The notes: generated by a model from the letters alone, not told the origin. A stretch of 64,000 nucleotides of DNA from Microbacterium sp. H1-D42 (GCF_022637555.1 NZ_CP093342.1:2356001-2420000), one strand, 5' to 3'; positions 1-8,822 are shown, numbered from the stretch's first letter. Numbers and translations: made by a program.

Positions 1-624
1 GACCATGCGCTCGTCGGGCGTGTACGGCAGTGTGCCGGAGTAGTGGTCGGCCTGCGGGCGGCCGATCTCGATCGTGCGGCGGTCGATGTCGTAGTCCCAC
101 AGTGTGCGGCTCAGGCGATCGCGGGCCGCCTGACCGGCGACCAGCGCGTAGTCGTACGCCTTGTACTGGTTCGTCGTCATGTACATCTTGTCGGACTCGC
201 CGTGGTTGATGAACACGTGCCAGCGCCGTCCGTAGCGGAACATCTGGAAGTTGCGGGTGTTCTGGTTCACATACAGCACGACGCGGATGTCCTGCTTGGC
301 GATGAACTTCTCGAGGTTGCGCACGGTGGGAACGAAGGCCACCGGAGGACCGTCCTCGGCGATGAGCTTCTCAGCCCCAGTGGCGCTCCGAGAGAGCACG
401 ACGACCGGCCAGCGCTTCGCCAGGTCTTCAAGCGGGCGGTACCACTGCCGCATCTGGTACATGTTGACCGCACCGTCGGCGAAGTACACCGCGACCTTGT
501 AGTGGCCCTTCGGATGCGGCCCCTGACGCGAGAGGGTGCGCCTGACGTGCTGCACGGCGGTGCGGGAGGCGAGTGCCTTCCTCAACAGCCGATATGCCTT
601 CTTTCCATCTGAGACGACACCCAT
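1..624 (-). CDS. CDP-glycerol glycerophosphotransferase-type protein, C-terminus cut by window edge
   Basis: This enzyme probably polymerises or transfers polyol-phosphate units in cell-wall glycopolymer synthesis, at the cytoplasmic face of the membrane. The reading frame is open from the ATG at 624 to base 1 (208 codons). It carries the block YVNQNTRNF, then MFRYGRRWHVFINHGESDK, which is almost identical in the next gene. The start is supported by TATCCT six bases upstream, which implies a leaderless mRNA. The catalytic C-terminal half lies outside the window, so the assignment rests on similarity to the neighbouring paralogue. The acceptor and the polymer cannot be read from sequence. Confidence 0.75.
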   Translation of the reverse strand, partial: MGVVSDGKKAYRLLRKALASRTAVQHVRRTLSRQGPHPKGHYKVAVYFADGAVNMYQMRQWYRPLEDLAKRWPVVVLSRSATGAEKLIAEDGPPVAFVPTVRNLEKFIAKQDIRVVLYVNQNTRNFQMFRYGRRWHVFINHGESDKMYMTTNQYKAYDYALVAGQAARDRLSRTLWDYDIDRRTIEIGRPQADHYSGTLPYTPDERMV

Positions 625-630
625 CGGTCC

Positions 631-636
631 AGGATA
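631..636 (-). promoter_or_regulatory. -10 box TATCCT, leaderless promoter
   Basis: The box lies six bases before the ATG at 624. This matches the TANNNT plus 6-8 nt arrangement that recurs before many starts in this window, so transcription probably begins at the start codon. No clear -35 is visible. Confidence 0.5.
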
Positions 637-647
637 CTGGGGCCGCG

Positions 648-1877
648 CTATGCGTCTCCTCGCGCGGCGTGCTCCTCCCAGGCATCCGACAGCCGCTGCA
701 CGGCCGCCTCGAAACGCTCGGTCGCAGCCCCGGGGGTCGTATCGCCGAAGTAGCGCGTCGACCAGCGGCCCAGCCGAGCGACCGCGTCCTCGTCGGCGCG
801 GACGCGCTCGACCTCGGCGACGACGTCGTGCGCCGCGTCGGCCGTCAGCCATTCGCAGTCGGCGAGGTATCCGGTGCGATCGATCTGCGCCTCGTCGCTG
901 ACCGGGCGCGTGACCAGCAGCGGCTTGCCGGTGGCGAGGCGGTCGTAGATCATCGCCGAGACGTCGACGATCGCGACGTCGGATGCTGTCAGCTGCCACC
1001 CGATCTGCGAGCCGTCATCGTGCACGTGCTGCGCCGCCGGGTCCGCAGCGTTCGCGGCGCGGATCATCGAGACGATGCGAAGGTGTGCGGCACGGTACGC
1101 ATCATCCGTCACCCCGGTGCGAGGATGCGGGCGGTAGATCAGCCGATGCCGACCGGTGCTGAGCAACTGCTCCACCAGCGTCACGCCGTGGCTGCGCACG
1201 GAACCGTAGCTCATGGACGCGCGATCGCCTTCCCAGGTCGGGGCGTAGAGCACGACGCTGCGCGCATCCGGGACGTAAGGCAGCGCACCGCCGAAGTGAT
1301 CGGCCTGTGGGCGGCCGATCATGCTCGTGCGCGCGTCGACCTCGTAGTCCCACAGCGCATCGGCCAACCGGTCGCGTGCGGCGTCGCCCGCGATGAACGC
1401 GTGGTCGTAGGCCTTGTACTGGTTGCTGGTCATGTACACCTTGTCGGACTCGCCGTGGTTGATGAACACGTGCCAGCGCCGTCCGTAGCGGAACATCCGG
1501 AAGTTGCGGGTGTTCTGGTTCACGTACAGCACGATCCGAATCTGCTGATCGTCGAGGAACCGTTCGAGATCATCGACACCGGGCACGAAGGCGGTCGGCA
1601 GCGCATCGTCATCCAGCAACGCCTCCGCCCCCAGCGGCGAGCGCGAGAGCACGACGACGGGATGTCTTCTGCTGAGCCGCTGCAGCGGCCCGTACCACTG
1701 CCGGATCTGGTACATGTTCACGTCGCTGTCGGCGAAGTGCACGGCGATCCGGAATCGGTCGGCATCCAGCGGACCGCGGGCCGCGAATCTGCGCCGCACG
1801 CGGTCGCGAGCGGCCCTGATGGCGAACGTCCGCCGCAGCAGACGGTACGCCTTCTTCACATCTCTGATGGCGTCCAT
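648..1877 (-). CDS. CDP-glycerol glycerophosphotransferase-type protein (tandem paralogue)
   Basis: This 409-residue protein is a likely wall-teichoic-acid-type polymerase or transferase, paralogous to the partial gene just downstream. Visible motifs are FINHGESDK near residue 130, LYAPTWEGD near 225, and a C-terminal VDVSAMIYDRLATGKP block corresponding to the donor-binding part of the fold. The ATG at 1877 was chosen over longer in-frame versions because TATGGT sits six bases upstream and the next gene uses the same arrangement. A stretch of about 100 bp here is nearly identical to the downstream copy. The family call is fairly secure; the substrate is unknown. Confidence 0.8.
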   Translation of the reverse strand: MDAIRDVKKAYRLLRRTFAIRAARDRVRRRFAARGPLDADRFRIAVHFADSDVNMYQIRQWYGPLQRLSRRHPVVVLSRSPLGAEALLDDDALPTAFVPGVDDLERFLDDQQIRIVLYVNQNTRNFRMFRYGRRWHVFINHGESDKVYMTSNQYKAYDHAFIAGDAARDRLADALWDYEVDARTSMIGRPQADHFGGALPYVPDARSVVLYAPTWEGDRASMSYGSVRSHGVTLVEQLLSTGRHRLIYRPHPRTGVTDDAYRAAHLRIVSMIRAANAADPAAQHVHDDGSQIGWQLTASDVAIVDVSAMIYDRLATGKPLLVTRPVSDEAQIDRTGYLADCEWLTADAAHDVVAEVERVRADEDAVARLGRWSTRYFGDTTPGAATERFEAAVQRLSDAWEEHAARGDA

Positions 1878-1883
1878 CCGGTG

Positions 1884-1889
1884 ACCATA
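1884..1889 (-). promoter_or_regulatory. -10 box TATGGT, leaderless promoter
   Basis: It lies six bases before the ATG at 1877. Its presence suggests the second paralogue has its own promoter, divergent from the GT2 gene. Confidence 0.5.
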
Positions 1890-1937
1890 GTCGGCCGACC
1901 TCAACGGCGGCCGATTCTGACGCCCATCCCCGCATGA

Positions 1938-1943
1938 CATGAT
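1938..1943 (+). promoter_or_regulatory. -10-like CATGAT before the GT2 gene
   Basis: It lies six bases before the GTG at 1950. It keeps the critical A2 and T6 of TANNNT but not T1. It is weak evidence for a leaderless start. Confidence 0.3.
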
Positions 1944-1949
1944 CGACTC

Positions 1950-3014
1950 GTGCACGAGAACGACCGGACCGCAGCAGAGGGCGTCTCGTTCGTCATGCCC
2001 GTGCTCAATGAGCGCGACTACCTCGAGCACGCCGTGCGCTCGGTGCTGGAGCAGGATGTCGACGGCCCGACCGAGCTCGTGCTGGCGCTCGGCCCATCGA
2101 CGGACGGCACCACAGAGCTGGCGCACCGCCTCGCGGCCGAAGACGCCAGAGTGCACCTGGTGCAGAACCCGGCTGCGCACATCCCGGTCGGGCTGAACGC
2201 GGCGATCCGCGCCAGCAGGTACCCCACCGTCATCCGGGTGGATGCGCACTCCGAGCTCTCGCCCGGATACGCGCATCAGGCCCTGGAGACCCTCGCTCGC
2301 ACGGGAGCTGCGAACGTCGGCGGCGTGATGCGCGCCGATGGACGCACCCCGTTCCAGCGCGCAGTGGCACGGCTGTACAACTCCCCCGTCGGCCTCGGTG
2401 GCGGCGCCTACCACGGCAGCGAACACGAGGGCGAGGCCGAATCGGCCTACCTGGGCGTGATGCGCCGGGAGGTGCTCGACGAGGTCGGCCTGTTCGACGA
2501 GACGATCCGCCGCGGTGAGGACTGGGAGCTGAATCTGCGCATCCGCGAGGCCGGTCACCTGGTCTGGTTCGATCCGAGACTGTCGGTGACCTACTGGCCC
2601 CGGGAGAACTGGTGGCGACTTGCCCGCCAGTTCCGCGCCACCGGTGCATGGCGGGGCGAGCTGGTGCGCCGATTCGGCCGCAGCAACGGCCTGCGGTTCT
2701 TCGCCCCTCCCGCCCTGGTGGTCGTGACAGCTCTCGCGCTGATCGTCGGCGTGCTGCAGTTGACCGGTGTGCTCACCGGCGGGCTGAGCCTTGCCGCATC
2801 CGCCGTGTACCTGCCCCTACTCGCCTATGCGGTGCTGGTCATCGCTGTGGCGCTGTCAGGGAGACGCGGGCTGCGCGAGCGGCTCTGGACGATGGCGGTG
2901 CTGCCGACCATGCACTTCGCGTGGGGACTCGGCTTCCTCGCCGGCGTACTGCGCGGCGCGGGCGACACCGTCGACGCCTCCCGGCTGGGAGATCGCAACA
3001 CGCCACTGCCGTGA
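1950..3014 (+). CDS. GT2 family glycosyltransferase, ExoA-like, membrane-anchored
   Basis: This enzyme transfers a sugar from a nucleotide donor to a lipid-linked or wall-polymer acceptor at the inner face of the membrane. Of 354 residues, the first ~230 form the GT-A domain: FVMPVLNERDYL at the N-terminus, RVDAHSE as the metal-binding DxD-like motif, and GEDWELNLRIREAG as the acceptor and base region. Two or three hydrophobic segments follow (about residues 245-330). This order resembles ExoA-type succinoglycan glycosyltransferases. The GTG start is supported by spacing to CATGAT. Its position between glycerophosphotransferase genes suggests a role in decorating the same polymer, which is inference. 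Confidence 0.85.
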   Translation: MHENDRTAAEGVSFVMPVLNERDYLEHAVRSVLEQDVDGPTELVLALGPSTDGTTELAHRLAAEDARVHLVQNPAAHIPVGLNAAIRASRYPTVIRVDAHSELSPGYAHQALETLARTGAANVGGVMRADGRTPFQRAVARLYNSPVGLGGGAYHGSEHEGEAESAYLGVMRREVLDEVGLFDETIRRGEDWELNLRIREAGHLVWFDPRLSVTYWPRENWWRLARQFRATGAWRGELVRRFGRSNGLRFFAPPALVVVTALALIVGVLQLTGVLTGGLSLAASAVYLPLLAYAVLVIAVALSGRRGLRERLWTMAVLPTMHFAWGLGFLAGVLRGAGDTVDASRLGDRNTPLP

Positions 3015-3035
3015 CGCGCCTGCAGCAGCCGCGCC

Positions 3036-4412
3036 TCAGTTCAGATGCGCCAACACGTCGTTCAGCGCCTCGGTCATCGACGGATGCGTGTAGATGCCGT
3101 CGCGCAGTTGGCTCGCGGTCGCGCCGAGCCGCATGCCGACGGCGACCGCGTTGATGACCTCGTGGCTGTCGTGGCCGAGCATGGTCAGGCCGAGCAGCTC
3201 ATCGGTCTCAGCATCCACCACCGCGCTCATCACGCCTCGTGCGTCGGTCATCTTCGCGCGCGGGACGGTCGCCATCTCCGCAATGCGCCGCGTGGATGTC
3301 CGCACGGCGCGGCCAGCGGCCCTTGCCGCGCTCTCTGTCAGACCGACCCGCGCCAGCGGCGGGGTCGTGAACACGACCGTGGGCACGGCGACGCGATCGC
3401 TGACCCGGCGGGTCCCCGCCCCGAGCAGCTGATCGCGCACGATGCGGAAGTCATCCAGTGAGAGGTAGGTGAACTGCGGTCCACCGTGCACATCGCCGAC
3501 GGCGTAGACGTGCTCGAGGCCGGTGCGCAGCCGGTCGTCCACGACGACCTCACCACGCTCGCCGACTGCGATGCCGACCCGCTCCAGCCCGAGGCCGGCC
3601 GTGACAGGCCGGCGTCCAAGCGCGGCGAGCACACGATCCCCGGCGATTTCGACCGTGGCCCCGTCAGCGGCGCGCGCGATGACGCGAACCCCCTCATCGT
3701 CGTCTTCGACTGCCGTGACGGTCGTGTTCGTGCGGACCGCGACACCGGCATCGGCGAGCAGCTGTTCGACCTCGGCTGACGTCGACGGGTCCTCGGCGGG
3801 GAGCACACGCTCTCCCCGGTGCACCAGGGTCACGCGCGTGCCGAAGGCCGCGTGCATCGAGGCGAACTCCACACCGACGTAGCCGCCGCCGAGCACGATC
3901 AGGTGCTCTGGCCGCTCCGCCAACGCGAGTGCACCGGTGCTGGTCACCACGCGCGCGCTCTCGCGCAGACCGGGCAGCGGCGGCAGAACCGGCTCCGCGC
4001 CGGTGTTGATGACGATCGTCTCTGCTCGCAGACGCAGCTCGTCGTCCCCTGCCGTCACCAGCAGGGTGTGCGGGTCCTCGAACTCCGCGCGGCCGGTGAT
4101 GACCCGCGCCGTGTCCGGGCTGTCGAAGATCTCGAAGTTCTTCGCACGCATCGTCGCGGTCAGCATCTGCGTGCGCGTCGCCGACGCGCGGAACCAATCC
4201 TCGTCCGACATCGAGCGATCCGGATTCTCGGCGGCATGGATCAGGGCTTTGGTGGGCACGCACCCGATGTTGATGCAGGTGCCGCCGTACATCGCGGCGG
4301 ACTGCTCGACGATGGCGACCTGTCGACCGGCAGCGGCGAACGCACCAGCCAGCGTCTTGCCACCTTTGCCGAAGCCGATCACAGCCAGCTCCACGGCAAT
4401 GTGCCCGTCCAT
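3036..4412 (-). CDS. rclA: RclA-like pyridine nucleotide-disulfide oxidoreductase
   Basis: This FAD/NAD(P)H flavoprotein belongs to the glutathione reductase fold; the E. coli RclA relative protects against reactive chlorine and reduces Cu(II). The 458 residues show the N-terminal FAD motif (AVIGFGKGGKTLA), the redox pair in GGTCINIGCVPTK, a second Rossmann motif (VLGGGYVGVEFASMHAAFG), YAVGDVHGGPQFTYLS, and the C-terminal IYTHPSMTEALND that is distinctive of RclA. A good Shine-Dalgarno (GGAGG) precedes the ATG. It lies 10 bp behind a glycerophosphotransferase gene, so it probably shares that operon. The substrate in this organism is unproven. Confidence 0.85.
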   Translation of the reverse strand: MDGHIAVELAVIGFGKGGKTLAGAFAAAGRQVAIVEQSAAMYGGTCINIGCVPTKALIHAAENPDRSMSDEDWFRASATRTQMLTATMRAKNFEIFDSPDTARVITGRAEFEDPHTLLVTAGDDELRLRAETIVINTGAEPVLPPLPGLRESARVVTSTGALALAERPEHLIVLGGGYVGVEFASMHAAFGTRVTLVHRGERVLPAEDPSTSAEVEQLLADAGVAVRTNTTVTAVEDDDEGVRVIARAADGATVEIAGDRVLAALGRRPVTAGLGLERVGIAVGERGEVVVDDRLRTGLEHVYAVGDVHGGPQFTYLSLDDFRIVRDQLLGAGTRRVSDRVAVPTVVFTTPPLARVGLTESAARAAGRAVRTSTRRIAEMATVPRAKMTDARGVMSAVVDAETDELLGLTMLGHDSHEVINAVAVGMRLGATASQLRDGIYTHPSMTEALNDVLAHLN

Positions 4413-4422
4413 ACTCAGCCTC

Positions 4423-5859
4423 CTACGCTGTCAGCCACCCCTGGTCGAGGATGCGCGAGACGACCCGATCGGCCGCCGCTCCGTCGTCGAGTCGGTTGAA
4501 CTGCGCCTTCCACGCCGCGTAGCGCTCCTGGTAGGCGACGGGAACCTCACGGTCCTCCAGTGCCTGCACGAGCTCGGCCTGCGAGTGCACCAGCGGACCA
4601 GGCGCGCGTTCCGCGAGATCGAAGTAGAACCCGCGCAGCTCACCGCGGTAGTGCTCCATGTCAGGCACGAGGAAGAACATCGGTCGCCCTGTGACGCTGA
4701 AATCGAACATCACCGAGGAGTAGTCGGTGATCAGTGCGTCTGCGATCAGCAGCAGGCGCGAGGTCTCCGGATAGCCCGTCACATCGATCACCCGTGCCCC
4801 GGCGTGGTCGCGGCCCGGCTTGAGCGTGCGCGAGTGCCCTCGCACGAGCACGACCGAGTTCGTGTCGGCGGCGAGCTGCTGCGGATCGATGAAGTCGACC
4901 ATCTCGGCGCGGTCGTCGCGCCAGGTCGGCGCGTACAGCAGCACGCGCTCGTCGGCGTCGATGCCGAGCGCCTCGCGGATCGGCGCAGGGCCGCCGGTGA
5001 CGAGCATGTCGTTGCGCGGGTACCCCTCCACCCAGATCGGCTTGCCGAAGAACGCGTATGCCTTCTTCAGGATGCGCGATGCGTAGGCGTTCTGCGCGAG
5101 CAGCACGTCCCACCGGCGGGACTCCTTCACGACGGCAGCCATCCGCCGCGGGTCGAACCCCGGCCGGTGCAGTGCGAGGCGCTTGAGCGGCGTGCCGTGC
5201 CAGGTCTGCAGCACGCGCTGCCCCGGCTTTCGCACGAAGCGCTTGCGCAGCCAGTCGTTGACGATCAGCATCCGGGATTCGGCTCGCGCACGCCACCACT
5301 CCGGCCCGCCCTCGACGACCGCGACGGCGCCGTCCGGCACCTCGACAGACAGGTCGGTGACGCTCCAGTAGCGGGTGACCGATGGTGCGCGCTCGGCGAG
5401 CACCCGGTCGATCGCTCGAGGGTTGCATCCCGCGGTCTGCCCGTAGAAGCTCTCGAAGAACACGGCGTTCTCACCGGCGCCGATCTGCGACGCGTAGCGC
5501 TCCTCGAGCGTGCGCTGCCCCTCTGTCGTCTCGTAGATGGGTGCGATCGCCGGTGCGATCGTGACCGCGTCCCCGCGCACCTCGACCCGCAGAGTGGGCA
5601 GCAGCGTCGGCTCGACGTCGAGATCGCTCACCTCGGTGCCGTCGACGGTCAGACCGTACTCGCCTGACGGCAGCGGCAGTTCGGCGCCGCCCCAGCGCGC
5701 CGCGCGCAGCGGGAATGTGGCCTTCCAGGTCTTGCCGCCGCCGGTCACCTTGGCCGCGACCCGTGCACGGGGGCCTTCGAGTGCGGCGGAGGCCGGGCGC
5801 TGGCCGGTTCCTGCGATGATCAGCGACTGCGTCTGCTCATCGATCCGAGCGGTCGTCAT
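4423..5859 (-). CDS. CDP-glycerol glycerophosphotransferase family protein (TagB/TagF type)
   Basis: This protein transfers glycerol-phosphate or a related polyol-phosphate in wall glycopolymer assembly. It has 478 residues. An N-terminal beta-rich ~130-residue extension is followed by the catalytic fold with LQTWHGTPLKRLAL, LLYAPTWRDDRAEM and ALITDYSSVMFDF. These correspond to the conserved His-Gly, PTWR and DYSS blocks of PF04464. Its ATG overlaps the stop of the upstream paralogue by four bases (ATGA), and a GGGAG ribosome site precedes it, so the two are translationally coupled. The function of the N-terminal extension is unknown. Confidence 0.85.
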   Translation of the reverse strand: MTTARIDEQTQSLIIAGTGQRPASAALEGPRARVAAKVTGGGKTWKATFPLRAARWGGAELPLPSGEYGLTVDGTEVSDLDVEPTLLPTLRVEVRGDAVTIAPAIAPIYETTEGQRTLEERYASQIGAGENAVFFESFYGQTAGCNPRAIDRVLAERAPSVTRYWSVTDLSVEVPDGAVAVVEGGPEWWRARAESRMLIVNDWLRKRFVRKPGQRVLQTWHGTPLKRLALHRPGFDPRRMAAVVKESRRWDVLLAQNAYASRILKKAYAFFGKPIWVEGYPRNDMLVTGGPAPIREALGIDADERVLLYAPTWRDDRAEMVDFIDPQQLAADTNSVVLVRGHSRTLKPGRDHAGARVIDVTGYPETSRLLLIADALITDYSSVMFDFSVTGRPMFFLVPDMEHYRGELRGFYFDLAERAPGPLVHSQAELVQALEDREVPVAYQERYAAWKAQFNRLDDGAAADRVVSRILDQGWLTA

Positions 5860-7109
5860 CGTGCTCCCTTCGGCGCGGGGATCCCCCGCGCGCGGATGGC
5901 CTGGTACACGCGGTGGGCGTTGCGCCCGTCGCGGTAAGCGTGCATCTGCGCGCTGAGCGCGGCAGAGCGGTCGGATGCCGCGGTATACGCGTCGTGGTCG
6001 CCGAGCACCTCGTCGATGCGGTCGATCGCATCGTCCCAGTCCCTGGCGTAGTCGGGGCCTGCGACATCCTCGTATCGCCCGTAGAAGCCGCGATCCCTGC
6101 TGTAGTCCTCGACGTCAGGGGCGAGGTAGACGACGGGCATGGCCAGCAGGCCCACGTCATACGCCATCGACGAGTAGTCGGTGACCAGCATGTCGATGCG
6201 CGGCAGCGCAGGGGTGGCATCCGGCAGCAGGTCGGAGTTCAGCATCCGCACTCGTCCACTGGACCACGGCGGCGCATACGCCCCCTCGCCCAGCGGGTGC
6301 GAGCGGATGAACAGCACCGCGTCATGCTGCTCGAGCAGCCGCACGATCCGCACCCACTGCTCCGCGCTCGGCACTGCGGCATCTCCCGCGCCGTCGCGCC
6401 AGGTCGGCGCGTACAGCAGTGCGCTCTGGTCGGAGCGCAGCGGACCTGTGCGGGTGAGCAGGGTCGTCGCGGTGGCGACGCGCTGCTGCGCGGTGCCCGC
6501 CGAGAGCACGTCAACGCGCGGCTCTCCGGTGACGATGACTCGCTCATCACCGAGCCCGAACGCAGACTCGAGGCGCCCGCGGGAGCGATGCGAGGCGGCC
6601 GGCAGCACGCGGATGCGCTGTGCGGCCCCGCGGTACAGCGCGGTGAGCACGTGGCGCAGGATGCCTGCGGCAGGGATGCCGCTGGGCACCTGCACGGTGA
6701 CCGGCGAATCGAGTCCTATCCGCTTGAGCGGGATGCCGTGCCACAGCTGCACGACGAAACCATCGCTGCTGCCGTAGCGGTTCACGTCTCCGAGCCCGTG
6801 CGTGACGACGAGAACACCGGCTCTGGCCGTCGCCCACCAGCCCCGAAGACCGTCGCGGCGCCTGGTGCGGATGCCGATGGCCTTCGCATCGTCCTCATCG
6901 CGGGAGCTGCGCGCCAGCCAGAGCGTGCGGTGCCCGGCATCCGACGCCTCGCGGTACAGCGCGAGCGCCCCATCGCCCACTCCGGCACCGCACCCGAACA
7001 CCCAGGTGTCACCGCGCGGCAGCAGCAGGGTTCCTATGCGCCCAAGGGCATACAACGGCAGCCGGAGCAGCTTGGCCGCGTTGCCGGTTCCGAACGAGAA
7101 GGACGCCAC
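5856..7109 (-). CDS. CDP-glycerol glycerophosphotransferase family protein
   Basis: This 417-residue protein is the first gene of a three-gene operon with the next glycerophosphotransferase and rclA. It shows an amphipathic N-terminus suited to membrane attachment, then VQLWHGIPLKRIGL, LLYAPTWRDG and MLVTDYSSMAYDV, the catalytic and donor-binding motifs of the family. The GTG at 7109 lies six bases behind TAGGCT, and both sit inside a 17-bp inverted repeat that also acts as the end of the preceding htrA transcript. The reaction is inferred from family; the chain being built is not evident. Confidence 0.83.
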   Translation of the reverse strand: MASFSFGTGNAAKLLRLPLYALGRIGTLLLPRGDTWVFGCGAGVGDGALALYREASDAGHRTLWLARSSRDEDDAKAIGIRTRRRDGLRGWWATARAGVLVVTHGLGDVNRYGSSDGFVVQLWHGIPLKRIGLDSPVTVQVPSGIPAAGILRHVLTALYRGAAQRIRVLPAASHRSRGRLESAFGLGDERVIVTGEPRVDVLSAGTAQQRVATATTLLTRTGPLRSDQSALLYAPTWRDGAGDAAVPSAEQWVRIVRLLEQHDAVLFIRSHPLGEGAYAPPWSSGRVRMLNSDLLPDATPALPRIDMLVTDYSSMAYDVGLLAMPVVYLAPDVEDYSRDRGFYGRYEDVAGPDYARDWDDAIDRIDEVLGDHDAYTAASDRSAALSAQMHAYRDGRNAHRVYQAIRARGIPAPKGAR

Positions 7110-7138
7110 CCCGCGAGCCTATCGCGGGGTGGCGTCCT
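7100..7138 (-). terminator. 17-bp inverted repeat ending htrA and overlapping the next promoter and start
   Basis: The arms 7100-7116 and 7122-7138 are perfectly complementary, with a 5-nt loop. It lies 36 bp after the htrA stop, so it probably terminates that transcript. The loop and one arm contain the -10 box, start codon and first codons of the next gene on the same strand. Confidence 0.65.
7116..7121 (-). promoter_or_regulatory. -10 box TAGGCT of the glycerophosphotransferase-rclA operon
   Basis: The box lies six bases before the GTG at 7109 and inside the loop of the inverted repeat. A transcript starting here lacks one arm, so only read-through RNA from htrA would form the hairpin. 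Confidence 0.5.
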
Positions 7139-7174
7139 GTCCTGAGAGCGAACCGGGGCGGATTCGCGCCGGAT

Positions 7175-8725
7175 TCAGAGCTTCAGTTCACCGAGCGTGA
7201 CCTCGGTCGTGTACGTCTTTCCTGAGCGGACGTAGGTCAGCTCGGCCTTGCTGCCGGCAGCGGCGGCCCGCACCTGGGCGGTGAGGTCGCTCGCGCTGGT
7301 GATCGGCGCACCGTTGAACTCGGTGACGATGTCACCGCCGCGCAGTTCCGCGTCAGCAGCGGCGCCGCCTGCGGTCGGGTCGACGATCACCGCACCGGCG
7401 ACCGAGGCACCCTCGACGCTGGACGCATCGCGCACCGTGGCTCCGAGCAGGCCGTGTGTGGCCTCGCCGTTCTCGATCAGCTCACCTGCGACACGCTTGG
7501 CGATGTCAGAAGGGATGGCGAAGCCGAGACCGATCGAGCCGGGCTCGCCGCCCTGCGACGAGTTGCCCGCGGTGGCGATGGCGACGTTGATGCCGATCAG
7601 GCGTCCCTTGCTGTCGACCAGTGCGCCACCGGAGTTGCCGGGGTTGATGGCGGCGTCGGTCTGGATCACCGCGATCGAGATGGACTGCTTGGCCTGCTGG
7701 GCGCCCATTCCGGGGATGTCGAACTGGAACGGTCCGCCTTCGGAGTCACCGCCGTCCGATCCATCGCCTGGGGTCTGGTTCTCGTCAGGAGCGGTGTCGG
7801 GCAGAGCCGACGAGGCGACCTGGATGCTGCGGTTGAGCGCACTGACGATGCCGGTCGTCACCGAGTTCGACAGCCCGAGCGGGGCGCCGACGGCCACAGC
7901 CGTGTCACCCACGTTGAGCTTGGACGAGTCGGCGAAGTCGATCGGCTTGAGGTCCTTGGCGCCCTCGAGCTTGATCACCGCGAGGTCGTAGACCGGGTCG
8001 GTGCCGACCACGGTCGCCGAATAGATGTGCCCGTCAGATGTGGTCACGCGGATCGTCGGATCGGCGACCGCACCGCCAAGGGTGACCACGTGCGTGTTGG
8101 TGAGCACGTGACCCTCCTTGTCGAGGATCACTCCGGATCCGCTGCCGGACTCCTGCTGGCCGGCGACCTCGATCGTGACGACCGACGGCAGCACCTCGCT
8201 GGCGATGGCCGTGGTCTCGTTGACCGACCCTGGGTTGTTGACGGTGACCGTCTCGGGCCCTGACGCGGACTGCGAGACCGGCTGGTTCAGCACGGCGGCG
8301 CCGAGTGCGCTGCCGCCGAAGCCCGCGACGCCACCCACGATGGCAGCGGCCAGGAGGAGGCCGGCGACCTTGACAGTGCCGTTGCCCTTCTTGGACGACT
8401 GCGGCATGGTGGCGACGTTCGAGTCGATGGGTGCCGTCTGCGCCGCGCCATACGGCGGGACGTGCGCCTGCTGCGAGGCACCGAACGACGCGCCAGGCTG
8501 CGCCGGCGCGGCGTGCGGCGCCTGGAAGCCCGGCGTCGGCTGCTGGTGCGAGCCGAACGTGGCGGGGATGCTGTGCCCGGCCGGAGCCTGGGGAGCCTGG
8601 GGGGCCTGCGGTGTCTGCGCGCCGGCATCTGGAGCCGGCGTCTGCGGGTTCGAGTGCGTCGGGGTCGCACCGACGTTCGGCACCTCGGGGTTCGAGGCCT
8701 GGCCGTTGTTGTTGTTGTCGCTCAT
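7175..8725 (-). CDS. HtrA/DegP-like membrane serine protease with PDZ domain
   Basis: This envelope quality-control protease of the trypsin fold has 516 residues. A ~115-residue Pro/Gln/Ala-rich cytoplasmic region is followed by one transmembrane helix (AGLLLAAAIVGGVAGFGG). The protease domain carries the triad His in TNTHVV, Asp in DPVYDLAVIKL and Ser in AAINPGNSGG. A PDZ domain covers the last ~90 residues. An acidic insert lies between Asp and Ser (DENQTPGDGSDGGDSEGG). The ATG at 8725 has a strong AAGGAG site. PepD/HtrB-type actinobacterial proteases have this layout. It is probably monocistronic. Confidence 0.92.
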   Translation of the reverse strand: MSDNNNNGQASNPEVPNVGATPTHSNPQTPAPDAGAQTPQAPQAPQAPAGHSIPATFGSHQQPTPGFQAPHAAPAQPGASFGASQQAHVPPYGAAQTAPIDSNVATMPQSSKKGNGTVKVAGLLLAAAIVGGVAGFGGSALGAAVLNQPVSQSASGPETVTVNNPGSVNETTAIASEVLPSVVTIEVAGQQESGSGSGVILDKEGHVLTNTHVVTLGGAVADPTIRVTTSDGHIYSATVVGTDPVYDLAVIKLEGAKDLKPIDFADSSKLNVGDTAVAVGAPLGLSNSVTTGIVSALNRSIQVASSALPDTAPDENQTPGDGSDGGDSEGGPFQFDIPGMGAQQAKQSISIAVIQTDAAINPGNSGGALVDSKGRLIGINVAIATAGNSSQGGEPGSIGLGFAIPSDIAKRVAGELIENGEATHGLLGATVRDASSVEGASVAGAVIVDPTAGGAAADAELRGGDIVTEFNGAPITSASDLTAQVRAAAAGSKAELTYVRSGKTYTTEVTLGELKL

Positions 8726-8809
8726 GATCTGCTCCTTCTCAACGCCCTATCAGAGTGGCAAGCGAGGCTGTGCGATTCCTATGGTGAGGATGGAATTCCC
8801 CTATGGTCT

Positions 8810-8815
8810 TAGCCT
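8810..8815 (+). promoter_or_regulatory. -10 box TAGCCT, leaderless promoter
   Basis: It lies seven bases before the ATG at 8823. No Shine-Dalgarno sequence is visible, so the mRNA is probably leaderless. Confidence 0.5.
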
Positions 8816-8822
8816 GTTCTGC

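Noticed and set aside
573..7145. Plus-strand open frames of 400-570 codons across the glycerophosphotransferase region
   Set aside because: Their sequences are His/Arg/Val-rich antisense shadows with no motifs. Conserved blocks occur only on the minus strand.
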